A stretch of DNA of 64,000 nt from positions 62,001 to 126,000 of the forward strand of contig NZ_FOGO01000003.1 of NCBI RefSeq assembly GCF_900111245.1. The letters are read 5' to 3'. Below the pieces are notes generated by a model. That model had not been told where the DNA came from, did no database searches, and was given only the letters and a program-made list of their open reading frames with translations. The position numbers and the translations under genes are program-made. Positions 16,601 through 25,101 of the stretch are shown here, one piece after another (the stretch's first letter is position 1; the number at the start of each line of letters is the position of its first letter). This DNA is from Streptomyces qinglanensis. Lineage in GTDB: Bacteria; Actinomycetota; Actinomycetes; Streptomycetales; Streptomycetaceae.

Positions 16601-17078
16601 GGGTGTTTCTCGAACCTGCGGCCCCGGGACGTCCTGGTCGACTGCGCACCCGAGGCGCGCGGCCTGCTCGGCCGGCTCCGGACCCTGGCAGCGCGTCGTC
16701 CCGGCGACCCGAACTGCACCCGGCTGGCCGAGTGACCGGCGTCCACCCGAGGGCGACTTGATCACCGGACACCGCGGGCGCCTGGTGCAGGTCGGGCTGC
16801 CCTGCCGCGAAGTCGTCGTGACGGCTCCGGGAGCCCAGGAGCGGAGCCCCGGCCGCGGGCGGTGACCCTCGGGCAGGGGTAGCGGTACCGGTGCACCGTG
16901 CGGGAAGCAGTTGTGGAGGGCAGCCCACGGACGCCCTCTTCCGCGTCCCTCCGGTCCACGCCATGTGATGCGCCTCACAGACGCGGGGCGGGAACCGACT
17001 GCGGTAGCGGGCCGACATCTGGACCGTACTGCCGCGACACCTCTCGCGTGCCTCACCTCTCCCGCCGGAGTCTCCGCC
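16601..17078. other. Gene-poor stretch before the copper locus
   Basis: No convincing gene. It lies between the transposase remnant and the copper genes. The last ~100 bases probably carry the copper promoter (CATGTGATGCGCCTCACAG near 16960-16978), but no named operator such as a CsoR box was identified with confidence. Confidence 0.4.
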
Positions 17079-17297
17079 ATGAACGACTCGGTGACGCCCT
17101 CTTCCGGGCGACGCCTGCGCTCCACTCCGTATGCCGCGCTCGCAGGCTTTGTGCTGCTGCTCGCCGCTGCCTTCGCCCTGTCGTACCAGGCGGGTTCGCT
17201 CGCCGGACCGGTGGCTCCGGACATGCGCGGGGTGCCGCACGACGACGGTCCCGGCGGGGGCGGTATGGGCGGCATGGATCACGGGGGTGGCCACTGA
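17079..17297 (+). CDS. Small membrane protein with Met/His-rich metal-binding tail
   Basis: 72 aa; ATG with GGAG eight bases upstream. One transmembrane helix (about residues 18-40, AALAGFVLLLAAAFALSYQAG) is followed by a tail with GGGGMGGMDHGGGH. The Met/His-rich end resembles copper-binding tails. The stop overlaps the start of the copper ATPase (TGATG), so the two are co-translated and the peptide may deliver Cu(I) to the pump. This role is inferred from composition and position. Confidence 0.65.
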   Translation: MNDSVTPSSGRRLRSTPYAALAGFVLLLAAAFALSYQAGSLAGPVAPDMRGVPHDDGPGGGGMGGMDHGGGH

Positions 17298-19579
17298 TGG
17301 CCGCAGACACCGCACCGCCGGACCTGGTCACCACGGATCTGGTGGTCGGGGGGATGACCTGTGCGGCCTGCGTGCGCCGCGTGGAGAAGAAGCTCGGTGC
17401 GCTGGAGGGTGTCAGAGCCACCGTCAATCTCGCCACCGGTCGCGCCCGCGTCGAGCATCCCGCTCACGTCGGCACGGCCTCGCTGGTGGAGGTCGTCGAG
17501 AGGGCCGGCTATGCGGCGAGCGTCCCCGCTCCGCCTGCCACCGCGGACGGCAAAGAGGAGGGCCAGGAGCCCCAAGAGCGTTTTCCGCAGCGTCTGCTGG
17601 TGACGGCAGTGCTGGCCGCACCGGTGCTTCTCCTGTCGATGGTGCCGTCCCTGCAGTTCCGCAACTGGCAGTGGCTGTGCTTCGTGTCGGCCGCACCGGT
17701 CGCGCTCTGGAGTGCCTGGCCCTTCCATCGGCGGGCGCTGCGGGGACTGCGGCACGGGACGGCCACGATGGACACGCTCGTCTCGCTCGGGGTCCTGGCC
17801 TCTTTCTCCTGGTCCGCCTACGCCCTCTTTCTCGGCGGCGCCGGTGATCCGGACATGCGTATGCCCTTCACCCTGCTGCCCGGTGCGTCCCACGGAGTCG
17901 CCCACCTCTACCTGGAGGCAGTGGTGAGCGTTCCGCTGTTCGTCCTGGCCGGCCGCCACTTGGAGGCCCGTGCCCGGCGGGGCACCTCGGCGGCCCTGCG
18001 CTCGCTCGCGGAACTGGGCGTGAAGGAGGTGACCGTGCAGGAAGGCGGCTCCGAGCGGTGCATCCGTGCCGAACACCTCGGAGTGGGGCAGGTGTTCGTC
18101 GTGCGGCCCGGAGAGCGGGTGGCCGCCGACGGGGTCGTCGTCGACGGCACCTCGGCGGTCGACCTCTCGCTGGTGACCGGGGAGACCCGGCCGGTGGAGG
18201 TCTCGGCCGGCTCGTCCGTCACCGGCGGGGCGGTCAACGCGGGCGGGCGGCTGCGCGTGCGGGCCACCGCGGTGGGTGGCGACACGCAACTCGCACGCAT
18301 CACCGCCCTGGTGGCCGAGGCCCAGGCAGGAAAGGCGCGTGCGCAGCGGCTGGCCGACACGGTGGCCGGGGTCTTCGTCCCGGCCGTGCTGACCGTCGCG
18401 GTCACTGTGCTCGGTTTCTGGCTCGGTGCCGGGGCCGACGTGCAGCCCGCTGTCACCGCGGGGGTGGCCGTTCTCGTCGTCGCCTGCCCCTGCGCGCTCG
18501 GGCTCGCCACCCCGACCGCCCTGATGGCCGCGACCGGGCGCGGCGCGCAGCTCGGCGTCCTGGTCAGCGGGCCGCGAGCGCTCGAAGCACTGCGCCGGGT
18601 CGACACCGTCGTCCTGGACAAGACCGGCACCCTCACCTCCGGCCGGCTGGACGTCACCGCTGTGACCGTACGCGAGCACGGCCTGACGGCCGAGGAAGCC
18701 CTCCGGCTCGCGGCGAACGTCGAGAGCGGGTCGGAACACCCGCTCGGGCGGGCCGTCGTCGCGCACGCCCGGCGCCGTCTCGGCGAGGAGGCCGTGGAAC
18801 CGCGGGCGCTCAGCGGCTTCCGGGCCACGCCCGGGAGCGGCGTCCAGGGCACCGTCGACGGCAGGCCGGTCGCGGTCCGCGCCCCCGAGGGGGAGCTGAC
18901 CGGTGCGCTGGGCAGCGCGCTCGCCGCGGCGCTGGAGTCCGCGCACACCCCCGTCGTCGTCCATGTCGACGGGCAGGCGGAGGCCGTCATCGCGCTCGGC
19001 GACGTGGTGCGCGCCGGCAGCTACCACGCGGTGGACCGGCTCCGGCGCCTCGGGGTGCGGCCGGTTCTGGTCACCGGCGACCGGGAGGCCCCCGCCCGGG
19101 CCGTGGCCGCGGCCCTCGGCATCGAGGAGGTGCACGCCCGGCGCACCCCCGAGCAGAAGGCCGCGTTCGTCCGCTCGCTGCGGGAGGAGGGCCGGCGGGT
19201 GGCCGTGGTCGGCGACGGGGTCAACGACGCGGCGGCACTCGCCGGAGCCGACCTCGGCATCGCGATGGGCACGGGCACCGATGTCGCCATCGGCGCCGCG
19301 GACGTGACACTCGTCCGGGACGACATCGAGGCGCTTGCGGACGCCGTACGGCTCGCCCGGCGCACCCTCGCCACCATCCGGGGCAACCTCGTCTGGGCGT
19401 TCGGCTACAACGCCGTCACCGTCCCACTCGCCATGGTCGGCCTGCTCAGCCCGATGCCGGCCGCCGCGGCGATGTCCCTCAGCTCCGTACTCGTGGTCCT
19501 CAGCAGCCTGCGGCTGCGCCACTGGCAGCCGGCCCCGGCTCCGGCACGCCGCCCCCGCTCCTTCAGCAGCGCCCGGTGA
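17297..19579 (+). CDS. copA: Copper-exporting P1B-1 ATPase
   Basis: 760 aa. One HMA metal-binding domain carries GMTCAAC (Cys22, Cys25). Eight membrane helices follow, with the CPC ion-binding motif at Cys397/Cys399 (VACPCALGLATP), the TGE actuator loop in VTGETRPVEV, the phosphorylated Asp441 in DKTGTLT, HP of the nucleotide domain in SEHPLG, and GDGVNDAAAL. These mark a Cu(I) exporter in the plasma membrane. It overlaps the upstream Met/His-rich peptide gene and is followed by a PCuAC-like chaperone gene, which supports copper rather than another soft metal. Confidence 0.93.
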   Translation: MAADTAPPDLVTTDLVVGGMTCAACVRRVEKKLGALEGVRATVNLATGRARVEHPAHVGTASLVEVVERAGYAASVPAPPATADGKEEGQEPQERFPQRLLVTAVLAAPVLLLSMVPSLQFRNWQWLCFVSAAPVALWSAWPFHRRALRGLRHGTATMDTLVSLGVLASFSWSAYALFLGGAGDPDMRMPFTLLPGASHGVAHLYLEAVVSVPLFVLAGRHLEARARRGTSAALRSLAELGVKEVTVQEGGSERCIRAEHLGVGQVFVVRPGERVAADGVVVDGTSAVDLSLVTGETRPVEVSAGSSVTGGAVNAGGRLRVRATAVGGDTQLARITALVAEAQAGKARAQRLADTVAGVFVPAVLTVAVTVLGFWLGAGADVQPAVTAGVAVLVVACPCALGLATPTALMAATGRGAQLGVLVSGPRALEALRRVDTVVLDKTGTLTSGRLDVTAVTVREHGLTAEEALRLAANVESGSEHPLGRAVVAHARRRLGEEAVEPRALSGFRATPGSGVQGTVDGRPVAVRAPEGELTGALGSALAAALESAHTPVVVHVDGQAEAVIALGDVVRAGSYHAVDRLRRLGVRPVLVTGDREAPARAVAAALGIEEVHARRTPEQKAAFVRSLREEGRRVAVVGDGVNDAAALAGADLGIAMGTGTDVAIGAADVTLVRDDIEALADAVRLARRTLATIRGNLVWAFGYNAVTVPLAMVGLLSPMPAAAAMSLSSVLVVLSSLRLRHWQPAPAPARRPRSFSSAR

Positions 19580-19630
19580 ACCCCCTTCCCCCGCCCTGTG
19601 AACCTTCTTTCCCCCGGAGTCGACCAGCCT

Positions 19631-20137
19631 GTGAAAGCCTCACTCGTCGCGCGGCTACGCGGCCCCGTGACCGCCGTCTCCGCACCGGTACTCGCCTGCG
19701 GACTCTCCCTCGCCGGCCTGGGCGCCTGGACCGCCGGCGGCAACGCAGGGAGCCCTCCGCAACTCGCCGTCACCGAAGGGCACGTCTACCAGCGCCTCGG
19801 CAACACTCCCGAGACCGCGGCCTTCTTCACGGTCACCAACACCGGCGGCTCGTCCGACCGGCTCGTGGCGGTCAGCTCCCCGCGCACAGAGGTCCCCCCG
19901 GCCCTGAGCCGGCACCGGATGACGCGCTCGGGGGCCGCATACCGGTGGCCGGTGGAGGACGTGGCGATTCCCGCCGAGAAGGGACTGCTCATGGATCCGC
20001 ACGAGATCGACGTCACGGTCCGCCCCGAAGGGGACTGGCGGCTGGGGCAGCGCATCCCCTTCACCCTGCACTTCGAGCGCGGCTCCCCTCTCACCGTCCT
20101 GGCCACCGTCGTACGCCCCGGTGCCAGGAGGACCTGA
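19631..20137 (+). CDS. PCuAC-like (DUF461) periplasmic copper chaperone
   Basis: 168 aa from a GTG with CCCGGAG eleven bases upstream; an earlier GTG at 19598 has no ribosome site. An N-terminal hydrophobic segment (about 10-37) looks like a signal peptide or anchor. The body has LAVTEGHVYQRLGNTPETAAFF and TNTGGSSDRLVAV, the PCuAC fold pattern. The usual H(M)x10Mx21HxM copper site is only partly kept (RHRM, then LLMDPHEID), so metal binding may be altered. It follows the copper ATPase by about 50 bp. Confidence 0.72.
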   Translation: MKASLVARLRGPVTAVSAPVLACGLSLAGLGAWTAGGNAGSPPQLAVTEGHVYQRLGNTPETAAFFTVTNTGGSSDRLVAVSSPRTEVPPALSRHRMTRSGAAYRWPVEDVAIPAEKGLLMDPHEIDVTVRPEGDWRLGQRIPFTLHFERGSPLTVLATVVRPGARRT

Positions 20138-20540
20138 CCGCACGTGCCCTCGAGCGGTCCGCACGCCGCGGTCCCCGGGGCGACCGGGGCAGGAGGCTGC
20201 TTGGGACGGCGCCGCACCGGTGTCGCCCGTGGTCCCGATCGTTGCTCGGCTCGCGTCCGGCGGTCTCTTCCGGGGGACGCCGGCTGTCGGACGGGAACTC
20301 TCTGGTGAGCGGCGCGCCGCACCGGGCGCCGCAGTGCGCCTGCCGCGTCCCGCAGCGGTTGCGTCGCCGGTGGATGCGCCGCGCCGATCGGCTCTGCCCG
20401 TTCGACGGAATGGCGTCGGCTCCGGCTGCGGGACGTGCCGCGGTGCGGGCCCGAACTGCCGCCGCTGCACTGTCGTGTCGTCGGCGGCGGAGCGCCCGGC
20501 CCGCTTCGGGTCGCCGGGCGCCCGGGTGGGAGCATGAGGT
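20138..20540. other. 403-bp stretch without a convincing gene
   Basis: Open frames on both strands here lack recognisable domains and ribosome sites. No promoter or repeat could be assigned. Confidence 0.4.
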
Positions 20541-21251
20541 GTGATGACTGTGGGCTGGTGCTCGAGGGCGCTGCGGGCGGGGGTCTTCTCAGCCCTCTGC
20601 GTGCTTGTCGCCGCTCTCGGCCACGTCCTGATGTCCGGCAACGATGTCCCCGCCTGGGCGCTCGGTTCCGGGCTCGCCGTGACCGCGGCCGGAGCGTGGG
20701 GGCTGGCCGACCGGGAGCGCGGGCTGAAGCTGGTCGTCACAGTGGCCGTCGTGGTCCAGGCCGTGCTGCACTCGGCCTTCTCCTTGGCGCAGTCCCTGTC
20801 ATCCCCGCCCTCGGGGCCGGTCCCCCGCGGAACCCAGGCCGTGGACGTCGGCGCCCCGCACGGGGGCACGGGCCGGCTGTGCGGTGAGCAGCTCGTGCCG
20901 CACGACGGCTCGCCGGCTGCCGGCACGGGGCACCTGCACTCCGGTCCCATGGGGCACATGGACCATTCCATGAGCGGCACCTGGTCGTTCGGGATGCTGG
21001 CCGCGCACCTGCTGGCAGCGCTGCTGTGCGGCCTGTGGCTGGGATACGGCGAACGAGCCGCGTTCCGCCTCCTGCGTGCTGTCGCCGGCTGGCTCACAGC
21101 TCCCCTGCGGCTGCTGCTCGCCCTCCCCCGGACCGCGGAACGCGCACGCCTCCGGGCGGCCCGCTCAGTCGCCGACCGGACGGCGCAGCTCCTCCTTCTC
21201 GCCTTCTCCATCACCTCCAGAGGTCCTCCTGCGGTGACCGCTGCCGCCTGA
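20541..21251 (+). CDS. His/Met-rich membrane protein of the copper locus
   Basis: 236 aa from GTG (ATG follows at 20544). Three to four hydrophobic helices (about 12-30, 42-58, 66-80, 152-170) frame an extracytoplasmic loop with HLHSGPMGHMDHSM, a candidate copper-binding cluster. No named family is certain. Similar proteins lie next to PCuAC and CopA genes in Streptomyces. A hairpin lies 14 bp after the stop. Confidence 0.6.
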   Translation: MMTVGWCSRALRAGVFSALCVLVAALGHVLMSGNDVPAWALGSGLAVTAAGAWGLADRERGLKLVVTVAVVVQAVLHSAFSLAQSLSSPPSGPVPRGTQAVDVGAPHGGTGRLCGEQLVPHDGSPAAGTGHLHSGPMGHMDHSMSGTWSFGMLAAHLLAALLCGLWLGYGERAAFRLLRAVAGWLTAPLRLLLALPRTAERARLRAARSVADRTAQLLLLAFSITSRGPPAVTAAA

Positions 21252-21264
21252 CGGCAGCCGGCAT

Positions 21265-21291
21265 CCCGGGGCGGCTCCGCTGCGCCCCGGG
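21265..21291 (+). terminator. Hairpin after the His-rich membrane protein gene
   Basis: CCCGGGGCG, 9-nt loop, CGCCCCGGG, 14 bp downstream of the stop at 21251. No T-run, as is common in Streptomyces terminators. Confidence 0.5.
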
Positions 21292-21427
21292 CACCGGCCG
21301 TGTGCGCGTTCCCGCCGCGGCCGGTCCACCCACCGAACCGGGCCCGGCCCGGCTCTGCGCCGTGCGCGCTCTGCCGCGTCCGCGTGCCGTCGACGCCGGG
21401 TTCCTGGACGACCGAGAAGGACAACAG

Positions 21428-22060
21428 GTGATCGCTCCTGCTTTGCCATCGACGACGCACCCTCACGATCCCGCACGACGCGGCCCCGGAAGAACGGAGG
21501 CCGACGCGTCGATCACCGCATGGGCGCTGGCAGCCCGCAACGGTGATCCCCACGCGGTCGATCTGTTCGTCCGTGCGCTGCACCGCGACGTGCTGCGCTA
21601 TGTCAGTCATCTGTGCGGAGACCCGCAGGCCGTGGACGATCTCGCGCAGGACACCTTCCTGCGCGCCCTCGGCAGCCTGCACCGCTTCGAGGGACGCTCC
21701 TCGGCCCGGTCGTGGCTGCTGTCCATCGCACGGCGCGCGGTGATCGACAGCTACCGGCACGCCGCCGCCCGGCCCAGGGCAGCGGATGTCACCGACTGGC
21801 AGACGGCTGTCGAGCACGCGCAGCCGCAGGGCCTGCCGGGCTTCGAGGAGGGGGTCGCGCTCCTCGAACTGCTCGCGTCGCTGCCGGACGAACGCCGGGA
21901 GGCATTCGTCCTGACCCAACTGCTGGGGCTTCCCTACGCGGAAGCGGCACGGGTCTGCGGCTGTCCTGTGGGAACGGTCCGCTCACGGGTCGCACGTGCC
22001 CGGACGGCCCTCGCGGAGCTGCTCGCCGTGGCGGACGTACCCGCCGCGGTGGCGGCCTGA
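21428..22060 (+). CDS. ECF (group 4) RNA polymerase sigma factor
   Basis: 210 aa from GTG with AGAAGG seven bases upstream. Region 2 spans about residues 35-100 (VDLFVRALHRDVLRYV, DDLAQDTFLRAL, RSSARSWLLSIARRAVID). Region 4 spans about 135-195 (LLELLASLPDERREAFVLTQ, LGLPYAEAARVCGCPVGTVR). No anti-sigma gene is adjacent, though the membrane protein gene just upstream could contribute to control. Its position after the copper genes suggests, without proof, a role in metal or envelope stress. Confidence 0.85.
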   Translation: MIAPALPSTTHPHDPARRGPGRTEADASITAWALAARNGDPHAVDLFVRALHRDVLRYVSHLCGDPQAVDDLAQDTFLRALGSLHRFEGRSSARSWLLSIARRAVIDSYRHAAARPRAADVTDWQTAVEHAQPQGLPGFEEGVALLELLASLPDERREAFVLTQLLGLPYAEAARVCGCPVGTVRSRVARARTALAELLAVADVPAAVAA

Positions 22061-22065
22061 GCGAG

Positions 22066-22081
22066 ACCGGCGCACGCCGGT
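22066..22081 (+). terminator. Short hairpin after the sigma factor gene
   Basis: ACCGGCG, CA, CGCCGGT, five bases after the sigma gene stop and between convergent genes. Confidence 0.35.
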
Positions 22082-22214
22082 GCGGATTCCGGTCCCGGAC
22101 ACCGTTCCGGGGCCGGAACTGCGCCGCCCCGCCTGCGCGGCCGGGCGGTTCCCCGCTCGGGCCGGAGCGCCGTCCTGGCCGGCGCGCGGGCCACGCCGCC
22201 GGACGCGGTGTCGG

Positions 22215-23327
22215 CTAGGACCGCGTCGCCCGCCCGCATTCGTCCGCGGTGGACTCGCTCCGCCCTACCGGGGTACTGCGGTCGTAGGGATCGATCCGGG
22301 CACCGTCCCCGTCCGTCGCACGGCCCGTGCCGAAGGGCGGGTCGAAGTAGCCCGTGGGGGTGCCGCAACCACCGTTGGTCATGTCGTACTTGTACGAGAC
22401 GATCGAGAACGTACCCGGCTCGGTCCGCACCTTGTCCGGGTCGTCCCAGCTCAGGACCAGTTCGCGCCGCACGATCGTGCGCACGATCTCGCCGTCACCG
22501 CTGTCCTCGCCGTCACCGCCCGCTCCCGCGCGGGTGACCGGGTAGACGAAGGTGACGTCGGCGGTCACCTGGAGCGCGCCGCGCTCGCCCTCCTCGTAGG
22601 TGAGCCGGCCCCGGGTCTTCACGACCTCGCCGACCAGGTCGACGCGGGAGGGCTGGAAGCGGCTGAAGAGGAGGAGGGGGTCGTTCTTCTCGCTCGGACT
22701 CCGGAAAGCGGTTCTCAGAAGGTCCTGGACGTCCTTCTGGTGCGGGTTGATCAGTGCGATCGCCTTCTCGGGGTGCTCGCCCCGCAGCACCCCGCGGTCC
22801 AGGCTGGACGCGACGAGGAAGTCCCGGCTGCGGTCGAGTGCGCGCTCGACCTCGGCCGCACCCGTCCCCCCGACCGCTTCGGCCTTCGGCACGCTGATCC
22901 CCGCCGCTCCGTTCGCCCAGCGCGCCGCCGGTGAACCGCGGAACGGCTCGTCTTCGGTGGGGCGCCGGGCTGCCTGCGTCGGGGGCGCGTCGGCCGGACG
23001 GGCGGTCTCGGCCGCCTGCGGCGGGGAATCAGCACCGGCGAACAGATCCGTCACCCACCCGGGCGCGAGCGCCACCACGAGCAGTACCAGCGAGGCCAGC
23101 AGCCCGACTGCGTACCAGCCCGTGCGGCGCCTGGGCCGGGCGGGCGTGTAGGTGCGCCAGCCCGCCGGGGCGGTGTCGGGTTGCTCACGCAGCCGCCTCG
23201 TCACGGCGCGGGCCCGTGCGGACGGTTCCTTGGGCGCGTCGGCGGCACCCGCGACCGACTCGCGCAGGAACTGCTCCCACTCCTCGTCGGACTTGGACGA
23301 GCCGTCCGGCTCCGTGCCCCCACTCAT
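22215..23327 (-). CDS. Conserved membrane-anchored protein, unknown function
   Basis: 370 aa; ATG with AGGGGG seven bases upstream. Residues 1-55 are cytoplasmic and acidic, with one transmembrane helix at about 75-97 (YAVGLLASLVLLVVALAPG) and an extracytoplasmic domain of ~270 residues with beta-rich segments (ALQVTADVTFVYPVTRAG, VRTIVRRELVLSWDDPDKV, EPGTFSIVSYKYDMTNGGC). The one-helix topology with a large outer domain is common for a conserved Streptomyces family of unknown role. It is convergent with the sigma factor gene. Confidence 0.7.
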   Translation of the reverse strand: MSGGTEPDGSSKSDEEWEQFLRESVAGAADAPKEPSARARAVTRRLREQPDTAPAGWRTYTPARPRRRTGWYAVGLLASLVLLVVALAPGWVTDLFAGADSPPQAAETARPADAPPTQAARRPTEDEPFRGSPAARWANGAAGISVPKAEAVGGTGAAEVERALDRSRDFLVASSLDRGVLRGEHPEKAIALINPHQKDVQDLLRTAFRSPSEKNDPLLLFSRFQPSRVDLVGEVVKTRGRLTYEEGERGALQVTADVTFVYPVTRAGAGGDGEDSGDGEIVRTIVRRELVLSWDDPDKVRTEPGTFSIVSYKYDMTNGGCGTPTGYFDPPFGTGRATDGDGARIDPYDRSTPVGRSESTADECGRATRS

Positions 23328-23655
23328 GCCGAACCCCCTGGCGCTCAAGTGACCCCGCGCCACTCCCCTGGCGCGTCCGCATCATGACACAGGGCGCTGA
23401 CAGGGCAGCCGGTGCCCGGGGCTGTCGCTTCGGTCCTCGGCGCGGGGGCCGCATCGTCTGACCGTCACCGGCCCGCCGCCCTGCGGTCCGTGGCACGGCG
23501 CGAGCACCGGACGCACGAAGCCCTCGAGCAGGCCGGTGAGCGGTATGCGGAACTCTCGCGGCGGCGGCGGCACCGCTGTGGGGCCGGCGGTCCCCTGCCC
23601 GAAGCCGTCCGCGTCGTTCCGGGTGGGGCGGAGGATGGTGGTGTAGCCGTTGGGT

Positions 23656-24789
23656 ATGGACTCTCGGGAATGTCTGGCATGGCTCCGTCGTGTCTCTCGT
23701 GCCCCTGGGGCAGTTCTGCTGCTGCCGGTGGCACTGGTGGTGGGACTGACGATCTGCGACGCCGTGTTGCCCAGTTCCCGCCATTTCGGGCCTCTGGTGA
23801 TCGTCGCTCCTGCCATCGCCTCCGTACTGGGCGGCCCTTTGGCCACCGCGGCCGTGGGGCTGTGCGCGGTGGTGACGCAGTTGGCTCTCGGGCTGGCGGG
23901 CACCGGCTCCGATGTCGTCGGCTACAGCACGCGTGCCGCCGCCATCGCGCTGGTCTCAGCCACCCTGGTCCTCTACAGCCGCAGCCGCCGGCGCCGCGAG
24001 GAGCAGCTCGCGCAGGCCAGGACAGTGGCCGAGGCGGCCGGCGAGGTGCTGCTCAAGCCGCCTCCGGCGCGTCTCGGCAGGCTGTCCTTGGCGACCGCCT
24101 ACCGGTCTGCGCAGCAGGAGGCGCAGGTGGGGGGCGATTTCTACGCGGCAACCCGGATCCTGGGCGGCACCCGGCTCATCATCGGGGATGTGCGGGGCAA
24201 GGGGCTGGACGCGCTGGAGGACACCGCCCTTGTTCTGGGGGCCTTTCGGGCATTCGCCCACCACCGCCTGCCGCTGCCGGAACTCGCCCGCGAACTGGAC
24301 ACGGTGCTGAGCCTGCACAACCTCGACACCGACATGATCGAGGACTTCGCCACGGCTGTGCTCGTCGACCTCTTCGACGACGTCGACGAACTGGCTCTGG
24401 TCTGCTGCGGACATCCCCCGCCCTATGTCCTCGACGGAGGGACGGTACGGGCTCTCGAAGCAGCCCGGCCGTATCCGCCCCTGGGGCTGGGCGAGCTCTC
24501 CTCCGAGTCGAGAGTCGTGGAGCGGCACCCGTACGCGGCCGGGCAGACACTGATCCTCTACACCGACGGGGTCATCGAGGCGCGCAACACCACCGGTGAT
24601 TTCTATCCTCTCGCCAGTCGCCTGACCGACCTCGCCATCGGCACCGCCGAGCAGACCACCGACGCCGTGGTGACGGACCTGCTGGACCACACCGGCGGCC
24701 GACTCCACGACGACGTCGCTCTCCTCACCGTCCAGCGGGCACCTCTGTGCCCTGCCGTGGCCGCCCAGGAGGATTTCCTGACCTCTTGA
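23656..24789 (+). CDS. Membrane PP2C-type (SpoIIE/RsbU) serine phosphatase
   Basis: 377 aa; ATG chosen, with an in-frame TTG at 23650 as alternative. The N-terminal ~115 residues hold four hydrophobic helices (VLLLPVALVVGLTI, PLVIVAPAIASVLGG, AAVGLCAVVTQLALG, AAAIALVSATLVLYS). The phosphatase domain follows, with metal-binding Asp in AQVGGDFYAATRI, GDVRGKGLDAL, LVCCGHPPPYVL, LILYTDGVIEARN and DDVALLTVQR. Such proteins dephosphorylate STAS anti-anti-sigma factors in partner-switching networks. No partner gene is adjacent. Confidence 0.88.
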   Translation: MDSRECLAWLRRVSRAPGAVLLLPVALVVGLTICDAVLPSSRHFGPLVIVAPAIASVLGGPLATAAVGLCAVVTQLALGLAGTGSDVVGYSTRAAAIALVSATLVLYSRSRRRREEQLAQARTVAEAAGEVLLKPPPARLGRLSLATAYRSAQQEAQVGGDFYAATRILGGTRLIIGDVRGKGLDALEDTALVLGAFRAFAHHRLPLPELARELDTVLSLHNLDTDMIEDFATAVLVDLFDDVDELALVCCGHPPPYVLDGGTVRALEAARPYPPLGLGELSSESRVVERHPYAAGQTLILYTDGVIEARNTTGDFYPLASRLTDLAIGTAEQTTDAVVTDLLDHTGGRLHDDVALLTVQRAPLCPAVAAQEDFLTS

Positions 24790-25101
24790 GGCGTCTGCCG
24801 CCCCCCGTTTCTCAGAAGCACGGGCGGTTCCGCAAAAGGCATGTGCCGATGTCTCCCGTCGGCAGTGGTGCCGGTGAACACGCGGAAGCTCTGCGCGTAC
24901 AGGCAACTTTGATGGTGACCTGTCTGTCGGGCACTTCTTCACCTCCAGTCGCTGCTCTCCCCATGGGCACACGGGAAATGGCTCGTCGACTCCCACACCT
25001 ATCGATCAATACTGACCAAATGCAAAAATTTGGACCTGCTTGCGTGAACCGGTCAGGGATGGTCTGAGGGCAACCGACTGCGGCTGAGAGGTGTATGACC
25101 A
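24790..25101. other. Relatively AT-rich intergenic stretch
   Basis: Around 25005-25045 the sequence is unusually AT-rich for this genome (TCAATACTGACCAAATGC, then AAAAATTTGG). It probably carries the promoter of the gene at 25102. No RNA gene was recognised. Confidence 0.4.

Noticed and set aside
17279-19522. Long minus-strand frame opposite copA
   Set aside because: Shadow of the P-type ATPase gene; no domain and biased composition.
20121-20537. Plus-strand frame between the copper chaperone and the His-rich membrane protein
   Set aside because: No domain, no ribosome site and Arg/Pro/Ala-rich out-of-frame composition.
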